DNA of 64,000 nucleotides. It comes from Dethiobacter alkaliphilus AHT 1 (GTDB lineage Bacteria > Bacillota > Dethiobacteria > Dethiobacterales > Dethiobacteraceae). Below are positions 26,164 through 35,031 of the stretch, one piece after another. The notes under the pieces are model-generated. The model was not told the DNA's origin, searched no databases, and saw nothing but the letters and a program-made list of their open reading frames with translations. The position numbers and the translations under genes are program-made. Position 1 is the first letter of the stretch; every line of letters begins with the position of its first letter. Location: contig NZ_ACJM01000005.1 in the NCBI RefSeq assembly GCF_000174415.1, forward strand, positions 124,001-188,000, in the 5' to 3' direction.

Positions 26164-26979
26164 ATGATAAAACGCATGAACGTGGGAGATATTTTAGACC
26201 ATACTTTCTCAATCTACAGAAATGACTTCAAATCATATTGGACCCTGGTGGCCCTGGGGATTGTCCCTGCCGCCCTGCTCAACATCCTGTCCCTGCTTTT
26301 ATTTCCCGTGGCAGCGATTGACCCCTTAGACGGAGTTGGGGTTATGATTAATTCCGGCTTTTTTGCCGGCAGTATTATCTTTGCCATTGTGGGGGGGATT
26401 TTGCAGGCCATCGCCTATGGCGGCCTGATAAAAAAATCAGCGGAACAAATAGCGGGAGGGGATATTGAAGCCAACGACGCTTTTAAGTTTGGCGTACGGA
26501 AAATCGTACCTGCCTTAGTGGGGGGCCTGCTTGTGGCCGTTGCCGTTTTTCTTGGATTTCTGGCACTGATCATTCCGGGAATTTATCTAATAGTCAGCTT
26601 TGCCATGTATTTTCACACCATAATCATTGAAGATGAGGGGCCGTTAGGGGGAATAAGGAGAAGCAGGCGCCTCATCAAAGGGTACTGGTGGCGCTCTCTG
26701 GGCGTTTTTATTCTAATTGGAATTTTAACCGGCATTATTGCCTCCATCGTTGCCATCCCGTTTGGTTTACTGTCAGGATTCTTTTTTGTTGGTAATCCCA
26801 CTACATATGCAATTGTAAATACCTTGGTAAACATCCCCGTCCACATCTTGATCACCCCGCTGACGGCCATTGCATATACGCTCTACTATTATGATTTGCG
26901 GGTGCGTCAGGAAAATCTTGATCTGGACATGGCAATTGACGGAATTACTACTTCCAATGAAACTACGGGGGGAGCATGA
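26164..26979 (+). CDS. Multi-pass membrane protein, glycerophosphodiesterase-membrane-domain-like
   Basis: 271 residues with about six hydrophobic segments. The N-terminal MNVGDILDHTFSIYRNDFKSYW and the internal IIPGIYLIVSFAMYFHTIIIEDEGPLGGIRRSRRLIKG are typical of the membrane domain family found beside MoxR/DUF58 operons and in glycerophosphoryl diester phosphodiesterases. No catalytic domain is present. First gene of the seven-gene operon 26164-32781; its stop overlaps the next start (ATGA). Confidence 0.75.
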   Translation: MIKRMNVGDILDHTFSIYRNDFKSYWTLVALGIVPAALLNILSLLLFPVAAIDPLDGVGVMINSGFFAGSIIFAIVGGILQAIAYGGLIKKSAEQIAGGDIEANDAFKFGVRKIVPALVGGLLVAVAVFLGFLALIIPGIYLIVSFAMYFHTIIIEDEGPLGGIRRSRRLIKGYWWRSLGVFILIGILTGIIASIVAIPFGLLSGFFFVGNPTTYAIVNTLVNIPVHILITPLTAIAYTLYYYDLRVRQENLDLDMAIDGITTSNETTGGA

Positions 26980-27617
26980 TACAGCTTTACAGCTTCAGCT
27001 TGGTCGCCAATGCACAAATTAATAACGACGATGCCCGTCAGCTACTGGAGAAAATCTTAAACACTGCAGAGTTTGCACATGCCCGTGAGGGCATTAGCAT
27101 CAGTGAATATCTTAGCCATCTGCTGTTACGTGTCCTGTCATACATAAACCTGGATCGCGTAAACGATGTCTTGATTATTGCCATCGTTGTCGCAGGTATT
27201 TTGCTGACGTTTTGGCTTGTTCGGCTTACAGCACCTTTCTTGAAAGGTATGAGCTCTAATGTAGAAAGTATCGCTGTTACCGAGGCTGCCACTGTACGCC
27301 CTTCACCGCCCAGCCTGCTGCAGGAAGCAGAGAAAAAAGCATCTGCCGGCCATTTTAGATTGGCGCTTCGCGACCTGTATCTTTCTCTCCTGTTTGAAAT
27401 GGACAACCGACGAGTGATCTCTTACCGACCGGCAAAGACAAACCATGAGTATCTGGCTGAAATCAGAAGCAATGCAGCTACGTTGGAAGCACGCTTTAAA
27501 TCCATGGTCAATCTGTTTGACTATAAATGGTATGGATTAGAGCACTGTAACATGGAAGATTTCCAAAAGGGACGGGACCTTTATTTTTCCCTTATCCGGG
27601 AGGCTTCCCATGACTAA
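26976..27617 (+). CDS. DUF4129-type membrane protein
   Basis: 213 residues: a helical N-terminal region, one TM helix (about 62-84), then a cytoplasmic domain with KASAGHFRLALRDLYLSLLFEMDNRRVISYRPAKTNHEYL and FDYKWYG, the pattern of the DUF4129 domain. In such operons it is thought to work with MoxR and DUF58 proteins. It overlaps both neighbours by four and eight bases, so translation is coupled. Confidence 0.8.
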   Translation: MIQLYSFSLVANAQINNDDARQLLEKILNTAEFAHAREGISISEYLSHLLLRVLSYINLDRVNDVLIIAIVVAGILLTFWLVRLTAPFLKGMSSNVESIAVTEAATVRPSPPSLLQEAEKKASAGHFRLALRDLYLSLLFEMDNRRVISYRPAKTNHEYLAEIRSNAATLEARFKSMVNLFDYKWYGLEHCNMEDFQKGRDLYFSLIREASHD

Positions 27618-28770
27618 AAAGAAAATAATAGTTTTGTTTGTCGTTGCCCTTTTGGTAATTAGTTTGCTGATTTTCAGGACAGCCGGACCATATCAGCCTT
27701 ATTCTTCATACAGTCCCATGGCCGACGGAACCAAAGCGATATATTTATTGCTGGAAGAGGTGGGCATTAGCTCTGCTCAGCTTTTAGATGCAGTCCCCTC
27801 TGATCCCGGTTTAATGATTCTTATTGAGCCAGGAGATACACTGCTGGTAAACCATTGGCATGATTTGGCAGAGTGGGTGAGTCAGGGTAATACAATATTT
27901 ATTGCAGCACAGCATGCGTCACCCCTTTATGAGCAGCTGGAGTTAGACACAGAGCTGGTTTTTCATGAACCGGAGACACACCGGATTTCCACAGAACAGG
28001 ACATAAAACACCATTTGCTGCAAGACGTTGAGACCCTCACGCTTAACTGGGGTACAAGGTTAGTGCAGCACGATAAAATGGGTTTTGCCTACGGCGATCA
28101 GCGAGGAATTTTCCTGGCTGAAAAAACCCTCGGTGAGGGACAGATAATCATCTTAACCCAATCATACCTACTGACCAATAGATTTATCAGTCAAGCAGAT
28201 AATCTGATTTTGTTTTTGAATGTGGTCCGCAATTACGGTCAGGAAGGTGTCTGGTTTAACGAACTGGCGCATGGTTTTTCCTGGACTGACGAACCAACAA
28301 CAGCATTTATCTGGCCTCTGCGATTTGCTGCCGCACAGCTGGCGCTTGGCATCGCATTGCTCTTTTTCTTCTGGGGTAAGCGCTTTGGACGCCCGATTCC
28401 CCTGACGGCAGATCATTTGCCGGAGGCAGGAGAATATATAACGTCTCTGGCTAACATATATCGCCAGGGTAAAGCACAGAAACTGGCACTTGAGAGCTTT
28501 CACCAAGCTTTTCTCGACAACCTGGCAAAATATCTAGGTGCCGGTGCCAACATCCCCGCACACAAACTGGTGCAGATTTTTTCTAAAAGGCCTTGGGTTA
28601 ATGTTGCTGAGCTGGAAGAACTGCTGACCCAGTGTGAAACATTAAAGGCAAAAACAGACATAACGGAACAAGAACTTTTTACACTGGCCCGCAACATCGA
28701 TATGTGGCAGGAAAATAATCTATTGCGCCGTCCTGAAAGGAGAAATATGAATGGAAGACAAAGCGATTAA
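27610..28770 (+). CDS. DUF4350-type membrane protein
   Basis: 386 residues: TM at 6-22, an extracytoplasmic GATase-like DUF4350 domain (SYSPMADGTKAIYLLLEE, DTLLVNHWHDLAEWVSQGNTIFIA, GQIIILTQSYLLTN), a second TM (about 238-257), and a cytoplasmic helical tail. Typical partner of DUF4129, MoxR and DUF58 proteins. Its 3' end overlaps the moxR-like start by 20 bases. Confidence 0.8.
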   Translation: MTKKKIIVLFVVALLVISLLIFRTAGPYQPYSSYSPMADGTKAIYLLLEEVGISSAQLLDAVPSDPGLMILIEPGDTLLVNHWHDLAEWVSQGNTIFIAAQHASPLYEQLELDTELVFHEPETHRISTEQDIKHHLLQDVETLTLNWGTRLVQHDKMGFAYGDQRGIFLAEKTLGEGQIIILTQSYLLTNRFISQADNLILFLNVVRNYGQEGVWFNELAHGFSWTDEPTTAFIWPLRFAAAQLALGIALLFFFWGKRFGRPIPLTADHLPEAGEYITSLANIYRQGKAQKLALESFHQAFLDNLAKYLGAGANIPAHKLVQIFSKRPWVNVAELEELLTQCETLKAKTDITEQELFTLARNIDMWQENNLLRRPERRNMNGRQSD

Positions 28771-29698
28771 TACTCAGGCAGAAGACCTTTTTTCTGCTAT
28801 GGGCAACATCATTTCGGGGCAAAGGAACGTTATGGAGGACGTTCTGGTGGCCGTTATTGCTCAGGGACATGTTCTGCTGGAAGGCCCTCCCGGCGTAGGA
28901 AAAACCACCATTGTAAATACTCTGGCTTCATTGGTAAACTGCAGTTTCAGACGCATCCAGTTCACTCCGGATCTAATGCCTTCTGATGTTATCGGCAACA
29001 ACGTCTTTAATTTCCAAACCAGCCGGTTTGTGTTAAAAAAAGGCCCGGTTTTCACCCACTTCTTATTGGCTGATGAAATAAACCGCACACCGCCTAAAAC
29101 CCAGGCTGCACTGCTGGAAGCCATGGAAGAAAGACAGGTTACGCTGGATGGTGAAACTATTGCTTTAGAAGAACCTTTCATCGTGGTAGCCACCGAAAAC
29201 CCCATTGAACATGAGGGGACTTATCCGCTGCCGGAAGCACAATTGGACCGCTTTATGATGAAAGTGCTGGTATCATACCCTGAGGCAAGTGAAGAAAAAC
29301 AAATGCTGGAGCGTCTACAAAACGGAAAAGCTCCGGTGTTAAATGAGCTTCGCCCCGTGCTGGAACAAAAAGACCTGATTGCTTTAAGCCGGAAAACAGA
29401 CGAAATAACGGTGGAAGAATCAGTGATGGAATATATTTTAAGCATTGTCAGAGCAACCCGAAATGACCATAACCTGTTTTTGGGAGGAAGTCCACGGGCT
29501 TCCCTTGCACTGCTCAGATGTGGCAAAGCGCTGGCAGCTTTAAACGGGCGAACATTTGTCACTCCGGATGATATCAAAAGAGTTTGTTTTCCTGTTTTGC
29601 GGCACAGAATTATCCTCAAACCTGAAGCAGAGATTGAAGGCTTAACCCAGGACGATGTTATTCAGCTCATTTTAAACGGTGTGGAGGTTCCCAGATAA
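28751..29698 (+). CDS. MoxR-family AAA+ ATPase
   Basis: 315 residues with Walker A EGPPGVGKTT, Walker B LLADEINRTPPKTQAALLEAMEE, the sensor VATENPIEHEGTYPLPEAQLDRF and the C-terminal lid LFLGGSPRASLALL, all diagnostic of MoxR. MoxR ATPases act as chaperones for assembly of metal enzymes or membrane complexes, often with VWA proteins; here the DUF58 partner follows directly. AAGGAG before the start at 28751. Confidence 0.93.
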   Translation: MEDKAINTQAEDLFSAMGNIISGQRNVMEDVLVAVIAQGHVLLEGPPGVGKTTIVNTLASLVNCSFRRIQFTPDLMPSDVIGNNVFNFQTSRFVLKKGPVFTHFLLADEINRTPPKTQAALLEAMEERQVTLDGETIALEEPFIVVATENPIEHEGTYPLPEAQLDRFMMKVLVSYPEASEEKQMLERLQNGKAPVLNELRPVLEQKDLIALSRKTDEITVEESVMEYILSIVRATRNDHNLFLGGSPRASLALLRCGKALAALNGRTFVTPDDIKRVCFPVLRHRIILKPEAEIEGLTQDDVIQLILNGVEVPR

Positions 29699-29724
29699 TC
29701 AAAAAGGCCAAACGGAGGTTACAT

Positions 29725-31053
29725 ATGGTTTCTTCGCCCAGACTGATCGCCATTGTCTTCAGTGGTGCTGCAGCCTTGTTTTTCCTCATCCTTGCTGCAT
29801 CAATAAGCACAACCCAGGCAATGGCCTTATTTATCCTCTATAATGCAGTCACCGGCGTGCTGCTGCTTGCCGACCGGCGCCTAACACCAACGCCCGGGAT
29901 GCTGCAAATTGACCGCACTTTTGAACATCGTTTCTCCCTTGGCGCTGATAATCCGGTGACTATTACCGCAGCTAACAGAAGCTCCGCCGACCTTACTTTA
30001 ACCATCAAAGATGAGCCGCCGTTTAGCTTCCAGGCCAGCGCAAAAACTATCACAGGCAAACTTCCGGCTTCATCCCAGGCTACATTTAGATATACACTGA
30101 ACCCTCCCAAGCGGGGCGACTATCTGTTTGGCAGCATTAATTTACGCTATCCAAGCAGGCTGGGATTATTTATTTGGCAAAGCAGCTTGCCTTTAGAGAA
30201 TAACATGATTCGTGTTTATCCCAATATCCGGGAAATCAGAAAATATCAGATTCTGACCCAGCGAAGCCATCTGGTGGAGGCGGGACTAAAACGCTCACGT
30301 GCCACAGGGTTGGGGACCGATTTTGAAAGCCTGCGCGACTATCAGATTGATGATACGTACCGACGCATTAACTGGGGAGCTACAGCAAGGCGAGGCCGCC
30401 TTACCGTCAATCAGTACACAGTGGATCGCAGTCAAAATATTTTGCTTGTTCTGGATGCAGGACGTCTGATGAGTGGCACAATCACCACTCTATCTAAACT
30501 GGATCATGCCGTAAATACCAGCCTTCTATTGGGGTATGTGGGCGTAACCCATGATGACAATGTGGGGATGATTTCATTTGCAGATGAGGTGAAAACATAC
30601 CTGCCGCCCCGTAAAGGACAACCTCAACTGCAAAAAATTTTGGCAGGACTGTACAACTTGCAGCCTCAAATAGTGGAAAGTGACTACCAGGCGGTCTGCA
30701 GGTATATCGGCTTCAGAAACAGAAAGCGCAGCTTAATCTGTTTCTTTACCGACCTGATTGATGATGAATCATCACGTCGCCTGATTACACATCTGTCTTC
30801 ATTGACCGGCAAACACTTGGTACTCTGCATTACCATGCTGGATCAGCAGATAGTAAAGCAGGCCGAAAAAACACCTGAGGATTCATTGGAGCTATATCAA
30901 AAAGCTGTGGCTCAGACAGTACTGCGCAACCGTCGGGAAGCGATTTCCATTTTAAAAAGCAACGGTGTGGTGGTAGTAGACGTGCCCCCCGACGAACTTT
31001 CAGTTGCCACCATAAATAAATACCTGGAACTTAAATCGCAATCAAGATTGTAG
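29725..31053 (+). CDS. DUF58 (VWA-like) protein
   Basis: 442 residues with two N-terminal TM segments, an extracytoplasmic beta-rich region, and the DUF58 hallmark GTDFESLRDYQIDD followed by RRINWGATARRG and the VWA-like LLVLDAGRLMSG (MIDAS-like Asp). DUF58 proteins pair with MoxR ATPases. ATG with GGAGG upstream, 26 bases after moxR. Confidence 0.9.
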   Translation: MVSSPRLIAIVFSGAAALFFLILAASISTTQAMALFILYNAVTGVLLLADRRLTPTPGMLQIDRTFEHRFSLGADNPVTITAANRSSADLTLTIKDEPPFSFQASAKTITGKLPASSQATFRYTLNPPKRGDYLFGSINLRYPSRLGLFIWQSSLPLENNMIRVYPNIREIRKYQILTQRSHLVEAGLKRSRATGLGTDFESLRDYQIDDTYRRINWGATARRGRLTVNQYTVDRSQNILLVLDAGRLMSGTITTLSKLDHAVNTSLLLGYVGVTHDDNVGMISFADEVKTYLPPRKGQPQLQKILAGLYNLQPQIVESDYQAVCRYIGFRNRKRSLICFFTDLIDDESSRRLITHLSSLTGKHLVLCITMLDQQIVKQAEKTPEDSLELYQKAVAQTVLRNRREAISILKSNGVVVVDVPPDELSVATINKYLELKSQSRL

Positions 31054-31064
31054 GAGGTACAGTA

Positions 31065-32069
31065 GTGAATTCCGAAGTTTTTCTGGCTTCCAACCGCAAA
31101 ACGTGGGAACGGCTTAATCTCATTCTCGATAAGATAGCACAAAACGGTCCGGCCGCTCTTTCACAGGAGGACATAAAAGCGCTGGGGCCGCTTTTTCGCC
31201 GTGTTACTGCTCACCTTGCCTACGCCAATACCCATTTCCCCGGCCACGAGATGAATGAGTATCTAAACAAATTGGTGGTAAAAGCTCATGCACATATTTA
31301 TAAAAAAGAAACCATGGGTATGTACCGACTGATGAGATTTTTTTCCACTGAGTTCCCCTCACTTGTGGCCATTCATTGGCAAATGATTACGGCAGCAGGC
31401 ATCATCCTAATCTTTGGGCTGCTCTCAGGCTACCTGTTAAATTATTACCAGCCGTCTTTAAATTCACTTATTGTTCCGGAGCAGATGCAAACCTTAATCG
31501 GCGAAGACCTGGCACGCGGCAATGTGGGCGCCGACTGGCCGGTAGCAGAGAGGCCCGCAATTTCATCGATGATAATGGTTAACAACATTCAAGTCGGTTT
31601 CTTATCTTTTGCCCTGGGGTTTACCTGGGGCCTGGGGACGGTTTATGTTATGCTCTACAATGGGTTACTGGTCGGCGTCCTCGGCGCCATCTTCACCTCT
31701 GCAGGTTTTGGACTTGAATTTTGGACTTTGATTTTACCGCATGGGGCACTTGAATTGGCTGCCATCTTTATTTGTGGAGGAGCAGGTCTCGTTTTGGCCA
31801 AAGCGCTGGTCAAACCGGGTGATTACCTTCGCAAAGACGCTTTGCTCATTCAAGGGAAAATAGCCATGAAGCTTGTTTTAGGTACAATTCCCATGTTTGT
31901 CATTGCGGCACTAATCGAGGGCTTTATCACTCCCAGCAACCTCCCGGGCGCTGCCAAGCTTCTGGTGGCGGTATTATCAATGCTGCTCTTCTTTCTTTAC
32001 CTCTACACAGGAATTCGCAAAAACAGAAACATTATAAAACAGGAGGCAACAAGTGCAACAAGAATATAA
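31065..32069 (+). CDS. SpoIIM-family membrane protein
   Basis: 334 residues: a cytoplasmic N-terminal part (about 1-100) and about six TM segments. Family features include MVNNIQVGFLSFALGFTWGLGTVYVMLYNGLLVG and LPHGALELAAIFICGGAGLVLA. SpoIIM itself acts in spore engulfment, but family members in MoxR/RDD operons are also found in non-sporulating organisms, so the operon role is more likely than sporulation. GTG start with GGAGGT upstream. Confidence 0.88.
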   Translation: MNSEVFLASNRKTWERLNLILDKIAQNGPAALSQEDIKALGPLFRRVTAHLAYANTHFPGHEMNEYLNKLVVKAHAHIYKKETMGMYRLMRFFSTEFPSLVAIHWQMITAAGIILIFGLLSGYLLNYYQPSLNSLIVPEQMQTLIGEDLARGNVGADWPVAERPAISSMIMVNNIQVGFLSFALGFTWGLGTVYVMLYNGLLVGVLGAIFTSAGFGLEFWTLILPHGALELAAIFICGGAGLVLAKALVKPGDYLRKDALLIQGKIAMKLVLGTIPMFVIAALIEGFITPSNLPGAAKLLVAVLSMLLFFLYLYTGIRKNRNIIKQEATSATRI

Positions 32070-32781
32070 ATGGCTTAGCCCTGAAAAAGTTTACCTGAAT
32101 TTAGAATTAGCCGGTCTTGGCTCCCGGTTTGCTGCCCGTTTTATCGACGGTGTTATTCAGGTTATCCTAATTATTTTTGTGGGGGTTATAAGCTTCTATG
32201 CCCCTTGGGATACCACTCTGAATATTGCTCTGCTGTTTATTTTAGTATTTGCCGTAATGACCGGATACTTTATCTTTTTTGAAACTTTTTGGAACGGTCA
32301 GACCCCTGGCAAACGAATAATTCGCATTCGTGTGGTGCAATCAGACGGTTCGGCAGTAACCTTTGTCAAAGTTCTCATCCGTAATATTATCCGTATCATC
32401 GATCAGCTCCCGTTCTCATATGCCATTGGCATGATTTCCGTATTCGTTACCAAGAGCAGTCAAAGGCTAGGCGATATGGCAGCCGGAACGATTGTGGTTA
32501 AAGAAAACATAGAAGAAGTACCTAAGCCCCTTGAACTACATGTTGAGGAAATGCCCTGGACCGGAGCAGCACGGCTAAATATTCACAAAATAAGCGAAAA
32601 TGAATTTGCAGTCTTGAAAAAATACCTGCTGCGCCGCAGCTCACTTAGCACCATTGAAAAACAGGAATGGGACCATAAACTCACCCTGTTTTTCCGTGAA
32701 CAACTGGGATTATCATCACTCGATACAGGACCTCCACTACAGTTTCTGCAGCAGGTTGCAGCCCTTTACCAAAACCAATGA
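32053..32781 (+). CDS. RDD-family membrane protein
   Basis: 242 residues. The RDD signature is visible: GSRFAARFIDGVIQVILI, then FETFWNGQTPGKRIIRIRVVQSDG, and LPFSYAIGMISVFVTKSSQRLGDMAAGTIVV, with four hydrophobic segments, and a cytoplasmic C-terminal tail of about 85 residues. Last gene of the operon; it overlaps the SpoIIM-family gene by 17 bases and has AGGAGG before its GTG. Function unknown; an ion-transport role for RDD proteins has been proposed. Confidence 0.9.
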   Translation: MQQEYKWLSPEKVYLNLELAGLGSRFAARFIDGVIQVILIIFVGVISFYAPWDTTLNIALLFILVFAVMTGYFIFFETFWNGQTPGKRIIRIRVVQSDGSAVTFVKVLIRNIIRIIDQLPFSYAIGMISVFVTKSSQRLGDMAAGTIVVKENIEEVPKPLELHVEEMPWTGAARLNIHKISENEFAVLKKYLLRRSSLSTIEKQEWDHKLTLFFREQLGLSSLDTGPPLQFLQQVAALYQNQ

Positions 32782-32909
32782 TTTGATCTGACGCAACTTA
32801 AACCTCAAGCTCTAACTGTCAAAAAGAACTATCAGTGTTTTTTCGGATAGCTTCCGTGATGTAAAAGCCTATGTTGATGCCCCGTGTCACTAGGGGGAGC
32901 AATAGAGGC

Positions 32910-32953
32910 ATAAAACAAGCGACACGGGTTGGAGCCCGTGTCGCTTGTTTTAT
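32910..32953. terminator. Bidirectional terminator between RDD gene and thioesterase gene
   Basis: Perfect 19-bp stem (32910-32928 with 32935-32953), core AAGCGACACGGG / CCCGTGTCGCTT, six-base loop, A-tract on one side and T-tract on the other. Confidence 0.85.
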
Positions 32954-32977
32954 GGGAACCGAATAAGCGTGCCGTTC

Positions 32978-33406
32978 TTACATTGTTACTTTCTGATTCT
33001 CAGAGAACTGCCGGGCCAGGTTCACAAAGGTGGGTGGCAGTGAGGTCCGTATGCCGGTGGCATGGTTAACAAAGAAGATAATCTGATGGCCTTCTGCCAG
33101 CAACCGTCCGTTTTTGTTGACGTAACGGAAGATGAGGCGGGCCCGGCCCTGTTCTTCAGAATAATCTCCGATGCTTACCCTGACTTCCACACTTTCGTTG
33201 AGGAAGACCGGATATAGGTAGCGGATTGAGACCTCACCGGTCAAAAAGGCGGGCCACTCAATTTGGTTTAAGTCCCCGTTTTCCACAATCATCCGTTCCC
33301 GGGCAATACAGGCCCAGTCCAGGTATCTGGCATCATAGGCAATTCCCAGTACCGTGGCATCCTGTGGCGTCACAACATGATGATAAGCATAGTAATTACC
33401 AGCCAT
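32978..33406 (-). CDS. Hotdog-fold acyl-CoA thioesterase (4HBT-like)
   Basis: 142 residues with the hotdog pattern: HHVVTPQDATVLGIAYDARYLDWACIARERMI (helix with conserved Asp), VSIRYLYPVFLNESVEVRVSIGDYS and GRLLAEGHQIIFFVNHATG. Such enzymes hydrolyse acyl-CoA thioesters; substrate unknown. ATG 33406 has GGAGGTG six bases upstream; the frame is open 24 codons further without a ribosome site. Confidence 0.82.
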   Translation of the reverse strand: MAGNYYAYHHVVTPQDATVLGIAYDARYLDWACIARERMIVENGDLNQIEWPAFLTGEVSIRYLYPVFLNESVEVRVSIGDYSEEQGRARLIFRYVNKNGRLLAEGHQIIFFVNHATGIRTSLPPTFVNLARQFSENQKVTM

Positions 33407-33532
33407 AATACACCTCCATAAAAGTTGTGTGAAAATTCTGTATATTTGAATCATACCATTTTTTCCCCCATATTGCAAAGCTAAATTCCATTTTATTCAA
33501 TGCAGGCTAATTCAGGTATTTCAAGAGTTTCA

Positions 33533-34282
33533 TTACCAGTCAATTTTCTTAGGGAGTTCCAACTGGAGTTCAAAGCTTTCCCTGGGGTATCCTTGTTCTC
33601 TGGCCGCGCTTTCCAGTTCATCTTCCAGATCTATGTAGTCTTTATCGCGTTGAGCAATCCGTTTTGCCATAATGGAAATGTTTTTAAGGCGTTTTTCCGG
33701 GGACATTTTGACAAAGCGGTAGTTAAGAAGGTCTATATATTGAGTGAGATAGTCCCGAAAAGTAAGATATTCGGAATTCATAATGTTTAGCATGCGGGAA
33801 AATGTGGGGGCAGTAACGGTTTCACTGAGGCAGTGCATAATTGCCGCCTGAAATTGACGTACTGTAACAAGGGGAAGATTCCAGATCGTTTTGCTGTCTG
33901 TGAATCTGATGTGATGTTTTTTGGCCAAACTTTCAGCGTGGAGGTCCAATAGTTCGTTGAGAACCATAATGATAAACAATGTTTCCGGCCAAAACATTTT
34001 GATTTTCATATAGACATTCTTGTCGGAGCAGATAACAGACTGAAATCGTTTCACGTCCTCATTAATGCCATTGTCCACAAAAAGAATTTCCCGGTCCCCC
34101 ATAAAAGCATGGCGCAGATCGTAGCAGAGGCCCAGCACACGGAGGCGGGACTGTTCAAGGGCCGGGTGCTCTTCCTCATTGCCTACCACTGTATGCAGTG
34201 ATCCATATAAATTGTTAAAATCATTATAGTCGCCACAGATGGCAACGCCGGTGTTGTTTGTAGTATTTTGAGCATAAATCAT
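33533..34282 (-). CDS. DUF6904-like protein
   Basis: 249 residues. The N-terminal MIYAQNTTNNTGVAICGDYN with LYGSLHTVVGNEEEHP and RVLGLCYDLRHAFMGDRE looks like the family now called DUF6904 (recalled, not searched). No signal peptide or TM. The C-terminus is charged and helical. No function is known to me. Single gene, upstream AGGAG-like GAGGAG. Confidence 0.65.
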   Translation of the reverse strand: MIYAQNTTNNTGVAICGDYNDFNNLYGSLHTVVGNEEEHPALEQSRLRVLGLCYDLRHAFMGDREILFVDNGINEDVKRFQSVICSDKNVYMKIKMFWPETLFIIMVLNELLDLHAESLAKKHHIRFTDSKTIWNLPLVTVRQFQAAIMHCLSETVTAPTFSRMLNIMNSEYLTFRDYLTQYIDLLNYRFVKMSPEKRLKNISIMAKRIAQRDKDYIDLEDELESAAREQGYPRESFELQLELPKKIDW

Positions 34283-34461
34283 TTTAGTTTGTGCTCCTCA
34301 TTTTAGGCTAATTATACTCCTTGCCGCTGGTAAACGGCAAGTTTTAGGTGCTATTGTTCAGTTTCTCTTAATTATTAATATTTCTTTTATTGCTATGTAA
34401 AATGTTTGTTTGTAAGTTGTTGTGGCTGCATAATTGTGGTAGAAAAAATGACTATGTTTCT

Positions 34462-34490
34462 TTGCCGCCATTCTAAAAAAACGATATAAT
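34462..34490 (+). promoter_or_regulatory. Promoter of VOC-family gene
   Basis: TTGCCG (34462-34467), 17-base spacer, TATAAT (34485-34490), 36 bases before the ATG. Confidence 0.6.
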
Positions 34491-34525
34491 TAGCATAAAT
34501 ACAGGCAGAGCTTAGGAGGGACGTA

Positions 34526-34888
34526 ATGAAATTTGTATGGTGTACAATTACGGTGAAGAATATGGAAGAATCGTTAAAGTTCTATCAGGAAATTGTAGGT
34601 CTTTCTGTGAATAAAAGATTTACAGCAGGGCCGGAGATGGAATTAGTGTTTTTGGGAGATGGTGAAACACAGGTAGAGCTGATTTGCAATCCTAGCCAAA
34701 AAGCACCGCGGCAGGTTGAGGGAATCTCCATTGGGTTTGAGGTGAAGTCCGTAGATGAAATGATTCAGTACATAAAAGAAAAAGGGTTGGAAGTAGACAG
34801 TGGCCCTTTCCAGCCCAATCCACACGTGAGGTTCTTCTTTGTTAAAGATCCTAACGGTGTGAGTGTTCAGTTTGTAGAGAACGTGTAG
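34526..34888 (+). CDS. VOC-superfamily (glyoxalase/bleomycin-resistance-like) protein
   Basis: 120 residues forming one vicinal-oxygen-chelate unit: WCTITVKNMEESLKFYQEIVGL at the start, LGDGETQVELIC with the first metal-ligand Glu, and DPNGVSVQFVENV with the closing Glu/Gln pattern. Dimers of such proteins are lyases, isomerases or dioxygenases; the reaction is not known. GGAGGGA precedes the ATG. Confidence 0.87.
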   Translation: MKFVWCTITVKNMEESLKFYQEIVGLSVNKRFTAGPEMELVFLGDGETQVELICNPSQKAPRQVEGISIGFEVKSVDEMIQYIKEKGLEVDSGPFQPNPHVRFFFVKDPNGVSVQFVENV

Positions 34889-34945
34889 ACAGCCTTTTCT
34901 CTCTGATTTCATTGCTAATATAGGAATATTTATCAATAGCATGGG

Positions 34946-34974
34946 TTGACAGGAAGAGAATCTGCAGTTATTAT
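34946..34974 (+). promoter_or_regulatory. Strong sigma-A promoter of the HesB-like selenoprotein gene
   Basis: Perfect TTGACA (34946-34951), 17-base spacer, TATTAT (34969-34974, five of six). It is one of the best matches in the window. Transcription would start about 34981, at the palindrome. Confidence 0.85.
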
Positions 34975-34980
34975 GTTTAT

Positions 34981-34997
34981 ATACCCTATTAGGGTAT
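34981..34997 (+). promoter_or_regulatory. Perfect 17-bp palindrome, CsoR/CstR-type operator candidate
   Basis: ATACCCTA-T-TAGGGTAT is a perfect inverted repeat placed at the predicted transcription start, where a bound repressor would block initiation. Operators of the CsoR/CstR/RcnR (DUF156) family are palindromes of the ATACCC...GGGTAT kind. CsoR senses Cu(I) and CstR senses persulfide, and either would fit an Fe-S-related gene. No such regulator gene is in the window. Confidence 0.6.
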
Positions 34998-35031
34998 TGT
35001 GAGATAAGGCTCAAGATAGGTGGTGAGCAAG

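Noticed and set aside
34355-34361. Single TGTTCAG upstream of the VOC gene
   Set aside because: Only one unit, without repeats at 11-bp spacing, so not grouped with the regulon sites.
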